Below, piece by piece: positions 23,882-32,454 of a DNA stretch of 33,861 nucleotides. Made by a program: the position numbers and the translations under genes. The stretch lies in contig JBKJUS010000078.1 in the NCBI GenBank assembly GCA_046590575.1, positions 1-33,861 on the forward strand. The letters are read 5' to 3'. A model generated the notes under the pieces. The model was given only the letters and a program-made list of their open reading frames with translations. It had not been told where the DNA came from and searched no databases. The DNA comes from DATLNF01 sp046590575 (GTDB taxonomy: Bacteria > Actinomycetota > Actinomycetes > BP-191). Every line of letters starts with the position of its first letter. Position 1 is the stretch's first letter.

Positions 23882-26206
23882 TCACCGGATCGAGTCACGA
23901 CGCTTGAGCGACGCACCAGCCGCCAGCACACCCAGAGCGCCCAGACCGGCGAGCACAGTCATATCTACGGTCCACGGACCCCGACGATGCTGCCAGCTCT
24001 CCTCGCACTCGAGGGCCCCAAGCCCGCGCGAGGCCCCGCGCCGCGAGCCGTCAGCACACGCACCCAGACTCCCGAGGTCCATTGTTGATGCCGTTGCTGA
24101 ATATCCCCACCGCGCACTGATCACGGCACTCACCGGGCGCACCCCCGCCGGCAGCCGGAACACTCCGCCGCACAGCAGCATTTGAGCCACGATGACGACG
24201 CCGACGAGACCCATGGCCTTGTCCGAGTTTGTCACCAGAGTTGACACTAGGAGACCGAGTGTCATCGCGACCAGACCGGAGAGCGCGATGACCAGCACGA
24301 GCTCCAGCCGGCCTGGCTCAATGAGCACACCATCCGAAGGACCGCCGTGCCGAGCAATGCCGACGAGCACAAGCACGGCGGCCTGCAACGCAGTGAAAGC
24401 TGCGAGAACGACCACCTTGGAAGCGAGGTAGGCCGAGATGGCCATGCCGATGGCGCGCTCGCGTCGGTAGATGGCCAACTCCTTGACCACTTCACGGACT
24501 GCGTTGGTAACTCCGATGAAGGTGATGCTTGTGACGAGGCCGAAGGCGAGCACGCTCGCCTTCGGCTTCGGTTGTCCGTCGATCTCAAGCAGCCCGCTGC
24601 CTAAGATGGCGAGCAGCATCCCGCCGATCAACGGCGCTTGGATGACGAGAGTCCGAACGTAGCCTCGATCAGCAGCGATGACCGCGACGTAGCGCCGGGT
24701 GAGAGTCCATACCTGGCTGAACCATCCGCGCTGCGGGGTAGGCGGGGACGCTGGGACGGTTGGACGGGACACCGAGCGGGGTCGTGACATCGGCCGGCTG
24801 ACGTGCGACTCATAAAGCGGGCTGCGCTGAAACCGCGTCACCCAGTCTGTCCCTCGGTCCTTCTCCAGCGCGACGAAGACGTCGGCCCAGTCCGTCTGTC
24901 CGAAGTAGCTGAGCGCCTCCCCCGGGGGACCGAAGTACGCCGTGTGCCCGCCAGGCGCCAGGACGAGCACGTAGTCGCACAAGGCCAGGTTCTGCAGGCT
25001 GTGCGTCACCACCACGACGGTCCGGCCGCCATCAGCAAGCTCACGCAGCAGCTGCATGACCGACTTCTCGAACCCGGGATCCAACCCCGACGTCGGCTCG
25101 TCGAGGAATAGCAAGGTGGGCTTTGTCAACAGTTCCAGTGCAACGCTCACCCGCTTGCGTTGACCGCCCGAGAGCTTCTCGATCGCCACCTCGGAACGGT
25201 GCGACAGCCCCAGCTCCTCCATCACCTCACGTACCCGTTCGCGAGTCTCCGCGGCGCTGGCGTCAGATGGAAAACGGAGCTCGGCGGCGTACTCCAGCGC
25301 GCGCCGAATCGTCAGCTGTGGATGCAGCACGTCATCCTGTGGCACGTAGCCGATCCGTCGACGCAGCTGATCGTATGAATCGTAGAGGTGCATCCCGCTG
25401 TAGTAGACAGCGCCCGAGTCGGCCGGACGGAACCCCGTAAGCGCCTTCATGAGGGTTGACTTGCCGGAGCCGGTGGGACCGACGACCGCGAGGAAGCTGC
25501 CCCCCGGAAGCGCGAAGCTGACGTCGTCGAGGATCTTCTGCCCCTCCCCCGTCATCACGGTCAGCTTCACTGACTCGAACGTGGGGCCGACATCGTCGAC
25601 GTACTCCTCGAGCCGATCTCCGAGAAAACGCAGCAGGTGCCGTCCCACCGCGATGACTGCACCGAGCGGAAGGTCGGCCTCGGTGATGCGCTCGCCGTTG
25701 AGAAAGGTCCCGTTGCGGCTGTCTAGGTCTCGCACTGTGGCGCCATCCCGATCGAGCAGCACCTCAGCGTGGCTGCGCGAGACTTGGAGGTCGTCGAGGA
25801 TGACGTCGTTGGCCTGACCCCGACCGATTCGCAGGCGTGGTCCCTGTGCCACCGCTACAGAACGGGGCTCGCCATGGACGATCGGCGGGAGGACGTCCTT
25901 GCGGAGTCGCGGCTCGATCTCGACCAACTCTCCCGAGTCCGGGCTACCTAGCCGCACGGACATCAGCCGGTCCACGACCATTTCCACTACCGGGAGTCGA
26001 CCGTGAAATGAGCCGCGCTTGCTCCCGGAGTCCTGCAGACGCCAGCCATCGCTGCCTGGGTGAAGCACCAGGTGCTGCCGGGAGACGAACGGACTCTCGA
26101 TCACCACATCGGCATCGGGATCACGCCCGATCCGCACCGTCTGGCCTGCCGGGAAGACGAGCTCGCGCCCTCCATGGCGGACGACAATGTCTCCGACGTC
26201 GCTCAT
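23882..26206 (-). CDS. FHA-FHA-ABC exporter with ABC-2 membrane domain (Rv1747-like)
   Basis: One 774-residue half-transporter. FHA1 (~5-95) has RIGRDPDADVVI and SRQH, but its NGT loop is degenerate (SKRGSFHG). FHA2 (~105-200) is intact: RIGRGQANDV, SRSHAEV, DLDSRNGTFLNG. The ABC ATPase (~208-440) has Walker A GPTGSGKST (243-251), signature LSGGQRKRV (345-353) and Walker B LLFLDEPTSGLD. After a Ser/Pro/Arg-rich linker, ~510-770 form about six helices of the ABC-2 type. FHA domains bind phosphothreonine, so export is expected to be gated by the neighbouring kinase and phosphatase, as proposed for Rv1747 and PknF in Mycobacterium. The cargo is unknown. Its ATG overlaps the kinase stop (ATGA). 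Confidence 0.94.
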   Translation of the reverse strand: MSDVGDIVVRHGGRELVFPAGQTVRIGRDPDADVVIESPFVSRQHLVLHPGSDGWRLQDSGSKRGSFHGRLPVVEMVVDRLMSVRLGSPDSGELVEIEPRLRKDVLPPIVHGEPRSVAVAQGPRLRIGRGQANDVILDDLQVSRSHAEVLLDRDGATVRDLDSRNGTFLNGERITEADLPLGAVIAVGRHLLRFLGDRLEEYVDDVGPTFESVKLTVMTGEGQKILDDVSFALPGGSFLAVVGPTGSGKSTLMKALTGFRPADSGAVYYSGMHLYDSYDQLRRRIGYVPQDDVLHPQLTIRRALEYAAELRFPSDASAAETRERVREVMEELGLSHRSEVAIEKLSGGQRKRVSVALELLTKPTLLFLDEPTSGLDPGFEKSVMQLLRELADGGRTVVVVTHSLQNLALCDYVLVLAPGGHTAYFGPPGEALSYFGQTDWADVFVALEKDRGTDWVTRFQRSPLYESHVSRPMSRPRSVSRPTVPASPPTPQRGWFSQVWTLTRRYVAVIAADRGYVRTLVIQAPLIGGMLLAILGSGLLEIDGQPKPKASVLAFGLVTSITFIGVTNAVREVVKELAIYRRERAIGMAISAYLASKVVVLAAFTALQAAVLVLVGIARHGGPSDGVLIEPGRLELVLVIALSGLVAMTLGLLVSTLVTNSDKAMGLVGVVIVAQMLLCGGVFRLPAGVRPVSAVISARWGYSATASTMDLGSLGACADGSRRGASRGLGALECEESWQHRRGPWTVDMTVLAGLGALGVLAAGASLKRRDSIR

Positions 26207-27522
26207 ACGTCGATCTCACCTTCGACGTGACCGAAGCGGATCCGCGTACCACCGACTAGGCCCACGCTGCGTCCTGGAATGACGCTCCGGGTCCGTCCGT
26301 CCGGGAGCACCGCATCCCACGCATCGTCCGAGACGTTCTTCAGGCCCCACAGATCCGGCTTCTCGGGATGCCGTGTGACCTCGGCGAGGGGACGAGAGAA
26401 GTCGAAGGTTCGACGTGAGACGTGGTGGGCGAAAAGGCGGGTGTCGTGGTTGAGCATGACGACTTGGCGCGCGACCCGCAGCCGCGGCGGCAGCCTTACC
26501 GGGCGGTGGCATGACCAACAACCGGGCTGCTGGTCGGCACGCTCATCGGTGAAGTTCTCTGCGCCACAGTGACCGCAGTACACAATCGCGTCGCGCAGCC
26601 GCACCATCGCGCCGCGCCACTCACTCTCCTGCACACGACAGCGACCGGTGTCCGCAATTCCGTCGGTGAACGCCCGCACGAACAGGTCGTGCAAGAACGG
26701 CGGAAATATCGGCCACAGCTCCAACGCATTGTCGTGGTGCCCAGGAACCGGAGCGTTGCGTGTGTCTGTCGGGTGAAAGACGAAGAGCGGGTCCGTCCCG
26801 TACAGACGACGCATCGCGGGCAGGTCCAGGCATCCGGCCATCAGTTCGAGCTGACCTTCGAAGGGGTGGTGTACGACGAAGAGATAGAAGAGCAGCACCG
26901 AGAGAGAGAACAGGTCGGTGCGGGTGCTTGGCAATGCGTCGCCCCGAACGATCTCTGGTGCCATGAACCGCGGGGTGCCGAGCACCCTCGCGTCGCTCAC
27001 CCCGTCGACACCGACGTTGTCGTTGTCACAGATGAGCACGGCGCCGACATCGGGGTCGAGGAAGATGTTGCCGAAGTTGATGTCCCGGTAGCACAGCCCC
27101 TGCGCGTGAAGCAGTAGGAAGTTGTGGGATAGCTCGAAGCCCGCAGTGGTCAGCGCGCGAAAGGAGGGCTCGACCTCGCGGCGCATGATCTGCGCAAGTC
27201 CCCGGAAACGCGGTTGACGCAACGGCATGATGTAGCCAAAACCGGGGGTGTCGTCCGAATGGGTCAACTCAATCGGCCAAAGGAACTGCTCACTCGGTGC
27301 CCCACGTTCGATGAGCGTGAGCAACGCTTTGCGTTGCGCGCGGGTCGCGGCAGTCGGGTGGTACCACTTCAACGCACAGCGGAACGGATCCGCACCAGCG
27401 GGATCCACGACCGCCTCGTACACCTCTCCTTGGCCCCCGACGCCAAGGATGTCCGTCACGGTGCATCTCGAGGCTGACCCCGAGAGTGAGACCGAACGAC
27501 CAACGGCCAGCATCGTGCTCAC
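26203..27522 (-). CDS. Ser/Thr protein kinase with C-terminal zinc ribbon and FHA-like tail (YegI/TerY-P type)
   Basis: A 439-residue cytosolic kinase. Glycine loop GVGGQGEVYE (27-36), ATP lysine K52 in CALKWY, catalytic loop YRDINFGN (D147, N152; Tyr for His and Asn for Lys compared with HRDLKPEN), the DFG site replaced by DND (D166), and GTPRFMAPE in the activation segment. Metal and base residues are kept, so activity is likely; the altered motifs are typical of the YegI-like kinases of TerY-P triads, as I recall that family. A zinc ribbon (C316, C319, C335, C338) and a C-terminal FHA-like strand region (DLWGLKNVSDDAW, PGRSVGLVGGTRIRFG) follow. GTG 27522 overlaps the phosphatase stop (GTGA). 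The FHA exporter next to it is the obvious target. Confidence 0.9.
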   Translation of the reverse strand: MSTMLAVGRSVSLSGSASRCTVTDILGVGGQGEVYEAVVDPAGADPFRCALKWYHPTAATRAQRKALLTLIERGAPSEQFLWPIELTHSDDTPGFGYIMPLRQPRFRGLAQIMRREVEPSFRALTTAGFELSHNFLLLHAQGLCYRDINFGNIFLDPDVGAVLICDNDNVGVDGVSDARVLGTPRFMAPEIVRGDALPSTRTDLFSLSVLLFYLFVVHHPFEGQLELMAGCLDLPAMRRLYGTDPLFVFHPTDTRNAPVPGHHDNALELWPIFPPFLHDLFVRAFTDGIADTGRCRVQESEWRGAMVRLRDAIVYCGHCGAENFTDERADQQPGCWSCHRPVRLPPRLRVARQVVMLNHDTRLFAHHVSRRTFDFSRPLAEVTRHPEKPDLWGLKNVSDDAWDAVLPDGRTRSVIPGRSVGLVGGTRIRFGHVEGEIDV

Positions 27523-28409
27523 TGCATGTCCTGCGTGGCAACGGCCAGTCCAACCGTGATGTCATCCCCGCTGCCGAGTTCGCTGGCCTCCGCCAGCCAA
27601 CCCTCGAGATGCTCCGCCACCGAATCCAGCCCATCGGCGCCGACCATGCGATGAACGTCCGACCCGACGATGAGGAACTCGCTGTCGCTCGAGAAGGAAT
27701 TGGCGTAGCCGTCCGTGGCGAGCAGAACCAGGGCCGGGCGATCACGTTCCACCCGAATGCGAAAATCGGCCGTAGCACTAGGAGTGCACAGGGAGGTCGT
27801 CTGGTTCGCGACGAGGCGCCCGTCCGCCGGCACCGGTCGGCGTACCGCCCCCGCCGGATCGACGGCAAGGATGTCTCCGTCGCCGATCTGGGCATAGAGG
27901 CAGTGCTGGGCGTCGAGAACGGCGAGCAGCAGGGTTGTCCCATAGGCCTGGACCGGGTCAAGCCGAAGCTCGTCGACGGCGGCATATCCGTATCGCTCCG
28001 CGAGTTTGTCGACCTCAGCATCCTCGATCGGGTTGGCGGCGAGATCCGCGAGCACGTCCGAACGCCACGTTTGGACGAGGTCCACCGCGAGCCGACCCGA
28101 CAGCATGTCCCAAGACGCCTCGTCTCGGTCCGGCAGGCCGATCCCGGCTAACGCCCCGCCAACCTGACATCCCACCTCGACCGCGAGTCGCGCGCCCCAA
28201 CCGCTCCGGAAGCATCTCGCGCTGCCATGACCGTCGGCCACTGCGAGAACGAGCGCCCTCCCGAACCCGGCACCCGGGAACCACGCGATCGCATCCTCGT
28301 TTTCTTCTCCCTGACGCTGATGCAGCGCTCCGAGCGTTGATGCACCAACGGCCCGCCAGCCGACGACTGAGCGGACCGGTTCGGTGACGGGGCTACCAGG
28401 TCGCGTCAC
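27519..28409 (-). CDS. PP2C-family Ser/Thr phosphatase
   Basis: A 296-residue metal-dependent phosphatase. PP2C metal motifs are visible: NEDAIA (D39), VADGHGSAR (D59, G60), GTTLLLAV, IGDGDILAV, LLATDGYANS and the final GSGDDITVGLAV. It should reverse the action of the neighbouring kinase. The start is uncertain: the frame is open to ATG 28484, but those first 25 residues are Pro/Arg-rich and overlap the vWA gene by 92 bases; GTG 28409 leaves a 17-base overlap and is preferred. The order vWA, PP2C, kinase is that of TerY-P triads. Confidence 0.88.
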   Translation of the reverse strand: MTRPGSPVTEPVRSVVGWRAVGASTLGALHQRQGEENEDAIAWFPGAGFGRALVLAVADGHGSARCFRSGWGARLAVEVGCQVGGALAGIGLPDRDEASWDMLSGRLAVDLVQTWRSDVLADLAANPIEDAEVDKLAERYGYAAVDELRLDPVQAYGTTLLLAVLDAQHCLYAQIGDGDILAVDPAGAVRRPVPADGRLVANQTTSLCTPSATADFRIRVERDRPALVLLATDGYANSFSSDSEFLIVGSDVHRMVGADGLDSVAEHLEGWLAEASELGSGDDITVGLAVATQDMQ

Positions 28410-29136
28410 TACTTGCGCCAGGTCCGGAGAGCGGGGGGGCGGGAATCGGGATACGGGAGGTCGCCTTTCCATTCGGCTCGGCATTCGGACTTGAAACCGA
28501 CTTCACGATCGTGGACGCCCACCCGATGAGCTGGACGAGCTCTTCGGGAGAGGCGGCAGAAACCACGCCGACGGAGGGGTCTGCTACGAATCTCTCGAGT
28601 ACGTCGTGGTCGGCATCACGACCGATCGCGATTGCCAACCGGAGAGCCCGCTGACCCCACGGCAAGGCGAGCAGCTCATCCACCGCCTGGTCATGGTCGT
28701 CTGTGGGGTGTCCGTCGGAGATGAGGACGAGGACCGGCGGCAATGCCCGGTCAGTCATCGGGGGCACTCGGAGCGACTCGGTGACGAGGCGCATAGCGGC
28801 GCCCAGGTCGGTCAATCCCCCCGCGCTGAGGTTCGTCCAAGCAAACGAGTTGATCGGCGTCGGTTCCGCAATGTGCCACTGCGCCCCAGTGCCAAATCGC
28901 ATCGCCCGGACGAGCAGCTCGGCGTGCGGGTTCTGCTCGGCCGCGGTCCGCATGTGCGGCACTGCCTCACGGATGGCGTTGTTGAGCGCCTGGATCTTCC
29001 CGTCGAATGCCATCGAGCCCGAGCAGTCGGCGATCCAGACAAAGTGCAGGGGGCGGCTCGCGAGCTTCCCCCCTGGACGCTCAGGCATGGATGGGATCGT
29101 AGCGACGACTTGCCCAATTCCCTCAACGGTGCCCAC
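28393..29136 (-). CDS. von Willebrand factor A domain protein (TerY-like)
   Basis: A 247-residue vWA protein with a complete metal-ion-dependent adhesion site: DCSGSM (D37, S39, S41), the Thr of GLTDLGAAM, and the Asp of LISDGHPTDD. It has no signal peptide, so it acts inside the cell, as TerY and YegL do. In TerY-P systems such a protein is thought to organise the kinase and phosphatase or act as their substrate. The C-terminal ~25 residues are Pro/Ser-rich and disordered. GTG 29136 has GGAGA upstream; ATG 29088 is an alternative. It is the first gene of the four-gene unit, with only 48 bases to the divergent RDD gene, so both promoters must overlap there. Confidence 0.9.
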   Translation of the reverse strand: MGTVEGIGQVVATIPSMPERPGGKLASRPLHFVWIADCSGSMAFDGKIQALNNAIREAVPHMRTAAEQNPHAELLVRAMRFGTGAQWHIAEPTPINSFAWTNLSAGGLTDLGAAMRLVTESLRVPPMTDRALPPVLVLISDGHPTDDHDQAVDELLALPWGQRALRLAIAIGRDADHDVLERFVADPSVGVVSAASPEELVQLIGWASTIVKSVSSPNAEPNGKATSRIPIPAPPLSGPGASSDATW

Positions 29137-29184
29137 AAGGACGTATCTCCGACATCATGGTCGGGACACGAGAGGGGGATCCGG

Positions 29185-30066
29185 ATGGACGACGCAGCGC
29201 GCCACCAGCTGTGTGAGCTGGTCGGGACGTACGGCCGAGATCTTGCGGACAATCCGCGGCGAACCCGAGCGCTACTCCTCGATGTGTGCGGCGATTTCCG
29301 CAAGGAGGTCAACGTGCTCACCGCGTGCGTCGAAGAGGACGTGGCCCGGGACCTGCTCCGCACTTCGGCCGGTACGCCGATCGAGGTGCTCATTGCTCGC
29401 TTGACTCGGCGGCTCGAGGAAGCCCAGGGCCTTGCCTCCGACGGGGCCCGGTGGGGAGTGGAGTCGTGGGCGATCGCCCTCGGCGTTCTCGCACCCGCCG
29501 GGGCCAGCCCGACGCCCCAGCCCGAGCTCACCCCGACTGCCCGGGACTGGCCCCCACCAGCGCCGTCCCGACCCTCCGGCCGCCCTGAAGTTCAGGGGCA
29601 GGCAGGCGTCGGCCGGACCGAGACGGCCGCGACGGAGGCCTACCGTCCGGAGAGTTCGACGATATCGGAGCCGGTCGGAGCCGGACGCCGGGTAGCGGCC
29701 GCAATCATCGACGGGGTCTGCATCGTGGCCGTTTCGTTCGGCGTCTGGCTCGCCTACGACGCACTGCGGCATCCGACGGTCGGCTACGTGGACGTCGCCC
29801 GCCTGGTCAACCCGGCGGTCGCACTGATCTGGTTTGTGACGGGAGAGGCGTGGGACGGGCAGACGTTGGGGAAGGTGCTGTGCGGCATCCGGGTGGTGCG
29901 CACGAGTGACGCCGGCCGGCCTGGGTTCCTCCGCTCGCTGGGTCGACACGTCGCCAGCCAAGTATCTGGTTTGGCGTTCGGCCTGGGCTACCTCTGGATG
30001 CTCTGGTCACCGCGGCGTGCGACCTGGCACGACTCGATCAGCAGCACGATGGTCATTCGAAAGTAG
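29185..30066 (+). CDS. RDD-family membrane protein with N-terminal helical domain
   Basis: A 293-residue protein in three parts. Residues 1-~100 form a helical domain (LCELVGTYGRDLADNPRR, LLLDVCGDFRKEVNVL) of a kind that recurs at the N-terminus of bacterial stress and signalling proteins, as far as I recall. Residues ~105-165 are a Pro/Ala/Thr-rich linker. Residues ~168-293 are an RDD membrane domain: GRRVAAAIIDGV, two to three helices, GQTLGKVLCGIRVV and the C-terminal WHDSISSTMVI. RDD proteins are poorly characterised; some act in ion exchange. The ATG follows GGGGGAT. It is divergent from the vWA gene, so it may be part of the same signalling system, possibly as a membrane target. Confidence 0.88.
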   Translation: MDDAARHQLCELVGTYGRDLADNPRRTRALLLDVCGDFRKEVNVLTACVEEDVARDLLRTSAGTPIEVLIARLTRRLEEAQGLASDGARWGVESWAIALGVLAPAGASPTPQPELTPTARDWPPPAPSRPSGRPEVQGQAGVGRTETAATEAYRPESSTISEPVGAGRRVAAAIIDGVCIVAVSFGVWLAYDALRHPTVGYVDVARLVNPAVALIWFVTGEAWDGQTLGKVLCGIRVVRTSDAGRPGFLRSLGRHVASQVSGLAFGLGYLWMLWSPRRATWHDSISSTMVIRK

Positions 30067-30077
30067 GCCGTGACCGA

Positions 30078-30872
30078 TCAGCACCGCACTCGGAGCGCGA
30101 AGCGGACAACATTCGAGCTTTGCTGCGAACCGCTGGGGTCCCAGACCCGGACCGCCAACTCATCGTCGTAGCAGAAGCCGTAGTCGCGGAGCATCTGGTA
30201 CTTGATGCACTTGTGCGGGCGCGACGACGCCGGAGTGTTCGGGCTCACACAATCGATGACCGTTACACGCGCGTACTGCGTATTCACCGTGCTGTAAAAC
30301 TCCCAGCGATCCCCGTCTGGATCCACGAAACCATCGGTGATCACCCAGATCTCCCAGCAGTTGCACGCCTGCCAAGAATTGTCGTCCGGCAACGTGATGC
30401 TGCCGGGGCTGCCGTACTTCGCAGTGTTGAACTGCGGCGGCCTATTAGTCGATGGCGGTGGCGGCGTCGTCCGTGTCGCGGCCGGCGTCGTCTGTACCGG
30501 GGCCGGCGTTGTCCGTACTGGGGCCGGCGTCGTCCGTGTCGCGGCCGGCGTCGTCTGTACCGGGACCGGGACCTGTCGTCTCCGGGCCGGCGTCGTCTGT
30601 ACCGCGGCCGGACTTGTCCGTACCGCGGCCGGAGTTGTGGAAACCGTCGACGTGCTCGGGGGGGTGGGACTCGCGCTCACCTCGCCGGTACCACCTGGAC
30701 CAGAGTCGGACGAGCTTGCGCTGGGGCCCGTGGGGGTGGGAAACGCCCCCGTCGACGGGCCACCATCCTGCAACGCGACCGCCCCTGTGACCACGAGCAC
30801 GGTGAAGCAGACAGACACGAACGTTTGGAGTGAGAGGCCCACTCCTACGGACCGGCGACCGGGCAGCGGCAT
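30078..30872 (-). CDS. Membrane-anchored protein with Pro/Thr heptad stalk and Cys-rich external domain
   Basis: A 264-residue protein. One N-terminal hydrophobic helix (~14-35) anchors it or serves as a signal. Residues ~36-77 are Ser/Pro/Gly-rich, and residues 78-140 are nine heptads of the form (R/Q)TTPAxV, a mucin-like stalk likely to be extended and perhaps O-glycosylated. The globular C-terminal domain (~145-264) has several Cys (QACNCWEIW, VIDCVS, PHKCIKY, YGFCYDDE, ALRVRC) that would form disulfides outside the cell. The domain family is not recognised. ATG 30872 follows GGGGGA. Its 3' end converges on the RDD gene with an 11-base gap; a terminator hairpin separates it from the subtilase upstream. 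Confidence 0.85.
   Translation of the reverse strand: MPLPGRRSVGVGLSLQTFVSVCFTVLVVTGAVALQDGGPSTGAFPTPTGPSASSSDSGPGGTGEVSASPTPPSTSTVSTTPAAVRTSPAAVQTTPARRRQVPVPVQTTPAATRTTPAPVRTTPAPVQTTPAATRTTPPPPSTNRPPQFNTAKYGSPGSITLPDDNSWQACNCWEIWVITDGFVDPDGDRWEFYSTVNTQYARVTVIDCVSPNTPASSRPHKCIKYQMLRDYGFCYDDELAVRVWDPSGSQQSSNVVRFALRVRC
30453..30641 (-). repeat. Nine tandem 21-base units encoding Pro/Thr heptads
   Basis: Nine successive 7-codon units, consensus (R/Q)TTPAxV, encode residues 78-140 of the anchored protein. Several units are nearly identical in DNA, which indicates recent expansion by slippage or unequal exchange. Copy number probably varies between strains, changing stalk length. Confidence 0.85.
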
Positions 30873-30940
30873 CGCGGTTCCCCCTTTCGGTGCTCTTCAC
30901 TGAGAATGTCCGGTGATGTGCACGTTCGCAAGCGACCGAA

Positions 30941-30968
30941 GGCCCCGACGCATCATGCCGTCGGGGCC
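30941..30968 (-). terminator. Hairpin terminator of the subtilase gene
   Basis: GGCCCCGACG and CGTCGGGGCC form a perfect 10-base stem with an 8-base loop, 15 bases beyond the subtilase stop. There is no clear T-run, as is common in GC-rich actinobacteria. Confidence 0.8.
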
Positions 30969-30983
30969 CTCGGGTTGGCAGAG

Positions 30984-32396
30984 TTAATGCGTGTAGAGCC
31001 AGTGCAGAGCTCCCGGCACGTTGATACGAGTCCGGACGATTCCGTTCCGGCTATCCGAAACGCTCGTGCCTGAGTAGTGCAACGCGTTGATCTCACTGGC
31101 CACTGTCGCGGTAGGTCGCAATTGCTTGAGGGCGGCAATAGCTCCGGCGACGACGGGCGCTGCCATCGAGGTGCCGGTGTAAGCGCAGGACGACGAGCTG
31201 TTGGGGATGGAGGAGCAGATCTGCGTTCCCGGCGCCAGCAAGGTCAGCGTCGCAGCGGAGTTGGAGGTGTGCCAGACGGCGTCGACTCCGCTTGAGTCAA
31301 TTGTCGTGTTGCCGACGCTGATCACGTTGGAGTTGCACGCGGGGGAACCCATGCTGTCGGACCATCCGTCGTTCCCGCTCGAGACGACCGTCGCGATGCC
31401 AACGGAGCGGAGCGCGTCGGCCCACGCGAAGAAGCTGCTGGCGTTGGTCCGGTCATCGCAGTAGCCGTAGGACCGTCCCCCTCCGAGGCTGATATTGACG
31501 GCGGCAATACGGAACTGGCTGCGCATCTGGTAGACGTACCGAAGACCGTTGATGAGGTCACTCGTCGCGTATGTCGGCCGGGTCGCGCCCGGCTGCATGA
31601 CTTGTACGGCGATGATGCTGGCCCGCCGGGCGACGCCGTACTTCCCGGCCGCGATCCCCGCGACGTGCGTGCCATGTGCGCACTGGGTGTGGAAGTTGCA
31701 CGGCCGCGCCGCGCCGGCCCCGTACTGGTATGTGGCGCCGTTGGGGCAGGTCCTGGCGGTCGAGAAACACGCTTCCGCGACGACCTTTCCGGTCAGCCAA
31801 GGGTGGTCCCGCTGCACGCCGGTGTCGAGGATGGCCACCGTCTGGCCAAGCCCGTCGTACCCCTGTTGCCACGACGAGTACGTCCCGGTCTGGCGCAGGT
31901 GCCACCAAGCCGGAGCGTTGCTGGACGACACGGTGCCGGTGGCCTGACCTCCGTCATCGGCGATGGTGAGCATCTGGTCCTCGTCGACCCGGACCACCTC
32001 CGGGGAGCGGCGAAGCACCGACAGGCCCTGGCTGTCGACGGTGAGGGAGACGAAAGGAACCTCGTCGTAACCCCTCACCTGAGTCGCGCCGGACCCGAGT
32101 CGGGCGACCAGCGACGTCCGCAACTGGCGGATGGTGCCTCGCTGTGCGTCGCGGGCTGCAGCGCTCAGGTCGCCCTCAGGGCGGAAGGTCGTCCGCAAGC
32201 GGAGGATCACACTGGCCGAGCCGTTCTGGTGGACCGACGCGCTGATTCGCTCGTCAACGACGGTGGCTGACGCTGAGGCGAGCGCTGGCGCTGGACGCGC
32301 GTTGGTCATCTGCGCCGGCAGAATTGCGGCGGCGCTGAGCGCCGTAGCGAGCACGAGCGCGGTGTGTGAGGCGGTCCACCTCGTAGTTGTGAACAT
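30984..32396 (-). CDS. Subtilisin-like serine protease (S8)
   Basis: A 470-residue secreted protease. A signal peptide (~1-40) is followed by an I9-type propeptide (~48-145), a fold that assists folding and inhibits until cleaved. The S8 domain has the full triad: D191 in VAILDTGV, H241 in HGTHVAGIAAG and S410 in GTSMAAPVVAGA, with oxyanion Asn342 in SSGND. Several Cys (C210, C217, C233, C239) could form disulfides. ATG 32396 is preferred because AAGGAGG lies just upstream; the frame is open to 32456, but that extension crosses the 5' hairpin and has no signal-like start. Upstream DNA has a hairpin against the ribosome site, a palindrome and paired CTTAAG boxes. A terminator follows the gene. 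Confidence 0.93.
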   Translation of the reverse strand: MFTTTRWTASHTALVLATALSAAAILPAQMTNARPAPALASASATVVDERISASVHQNGSASVILRLRTTFRPEGDLSAAARDAQRGTIRQLRTSLVARLGSGATQVRGYDEVPFVSLTVDSQGLSVLRRSPEVVRVDEDQMLTIADDGGQATGTVSSSNAPAWWHLRQTGTYSSWQQGYDGLGQTVAILDTGVQRDHPWLTGKVVAEACFSTARTCPNGATYQYGAGAARPCNFHTQCAHGTHVAGIAAGKYGVARRASIIAVQVMQPGATRPTYATSDLINGLRYVYQMRSQFRIAAVNISLGGGRSYGYCDDRTNASSFFAWADALRSVGIATVVSSGNDGWSDSMGSPACNSNVISVGNTTIDSSGVDAVWHTSNSAATLTLLAPGTQICSSIPNSSSSCAYTGTSMAAPVVAGAIAALKQLRPTATVASEINALHYSGTSVSDSRNGIVRTRINVPGALHWLYTH

Positions 32397-32410
32397 CTTT
32401 GCTGTCCTCC

Positions 32411-32439
32411 TTCGCCAGCCACCCGTTGTGGCTGTCGAA
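32411..32439 (-). promoter_or_regulatory. 5' leader hairpin touching the subtilase ribosome site
   Basis: On the minus strand a 12-position stem (7 + 4 pairs around one mismatch) with a 5-base loop is formed by 32411-32422 and 32428-32439. Its 3' arm ends directly against GGAGG, which leads to ATG 32396. It could control translation or protect the transcript's 5' end. Confidence 0.55.
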
Positions 32440-32454
32440 GGGACCGTCCAACCC

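Noticed and set aside
28606..29184. Upstream extension of the RDD frame
   Set aside because: It is antisense to the vWA gene; the ATG at 29185 has its own ribosome site and begins the helical domain.
30453..30641. CRISPR-like array
   Set aside because: The 21-base units are contiguous, in frame and encode Pro/Thr heptads; there are no spacers or cas genes.
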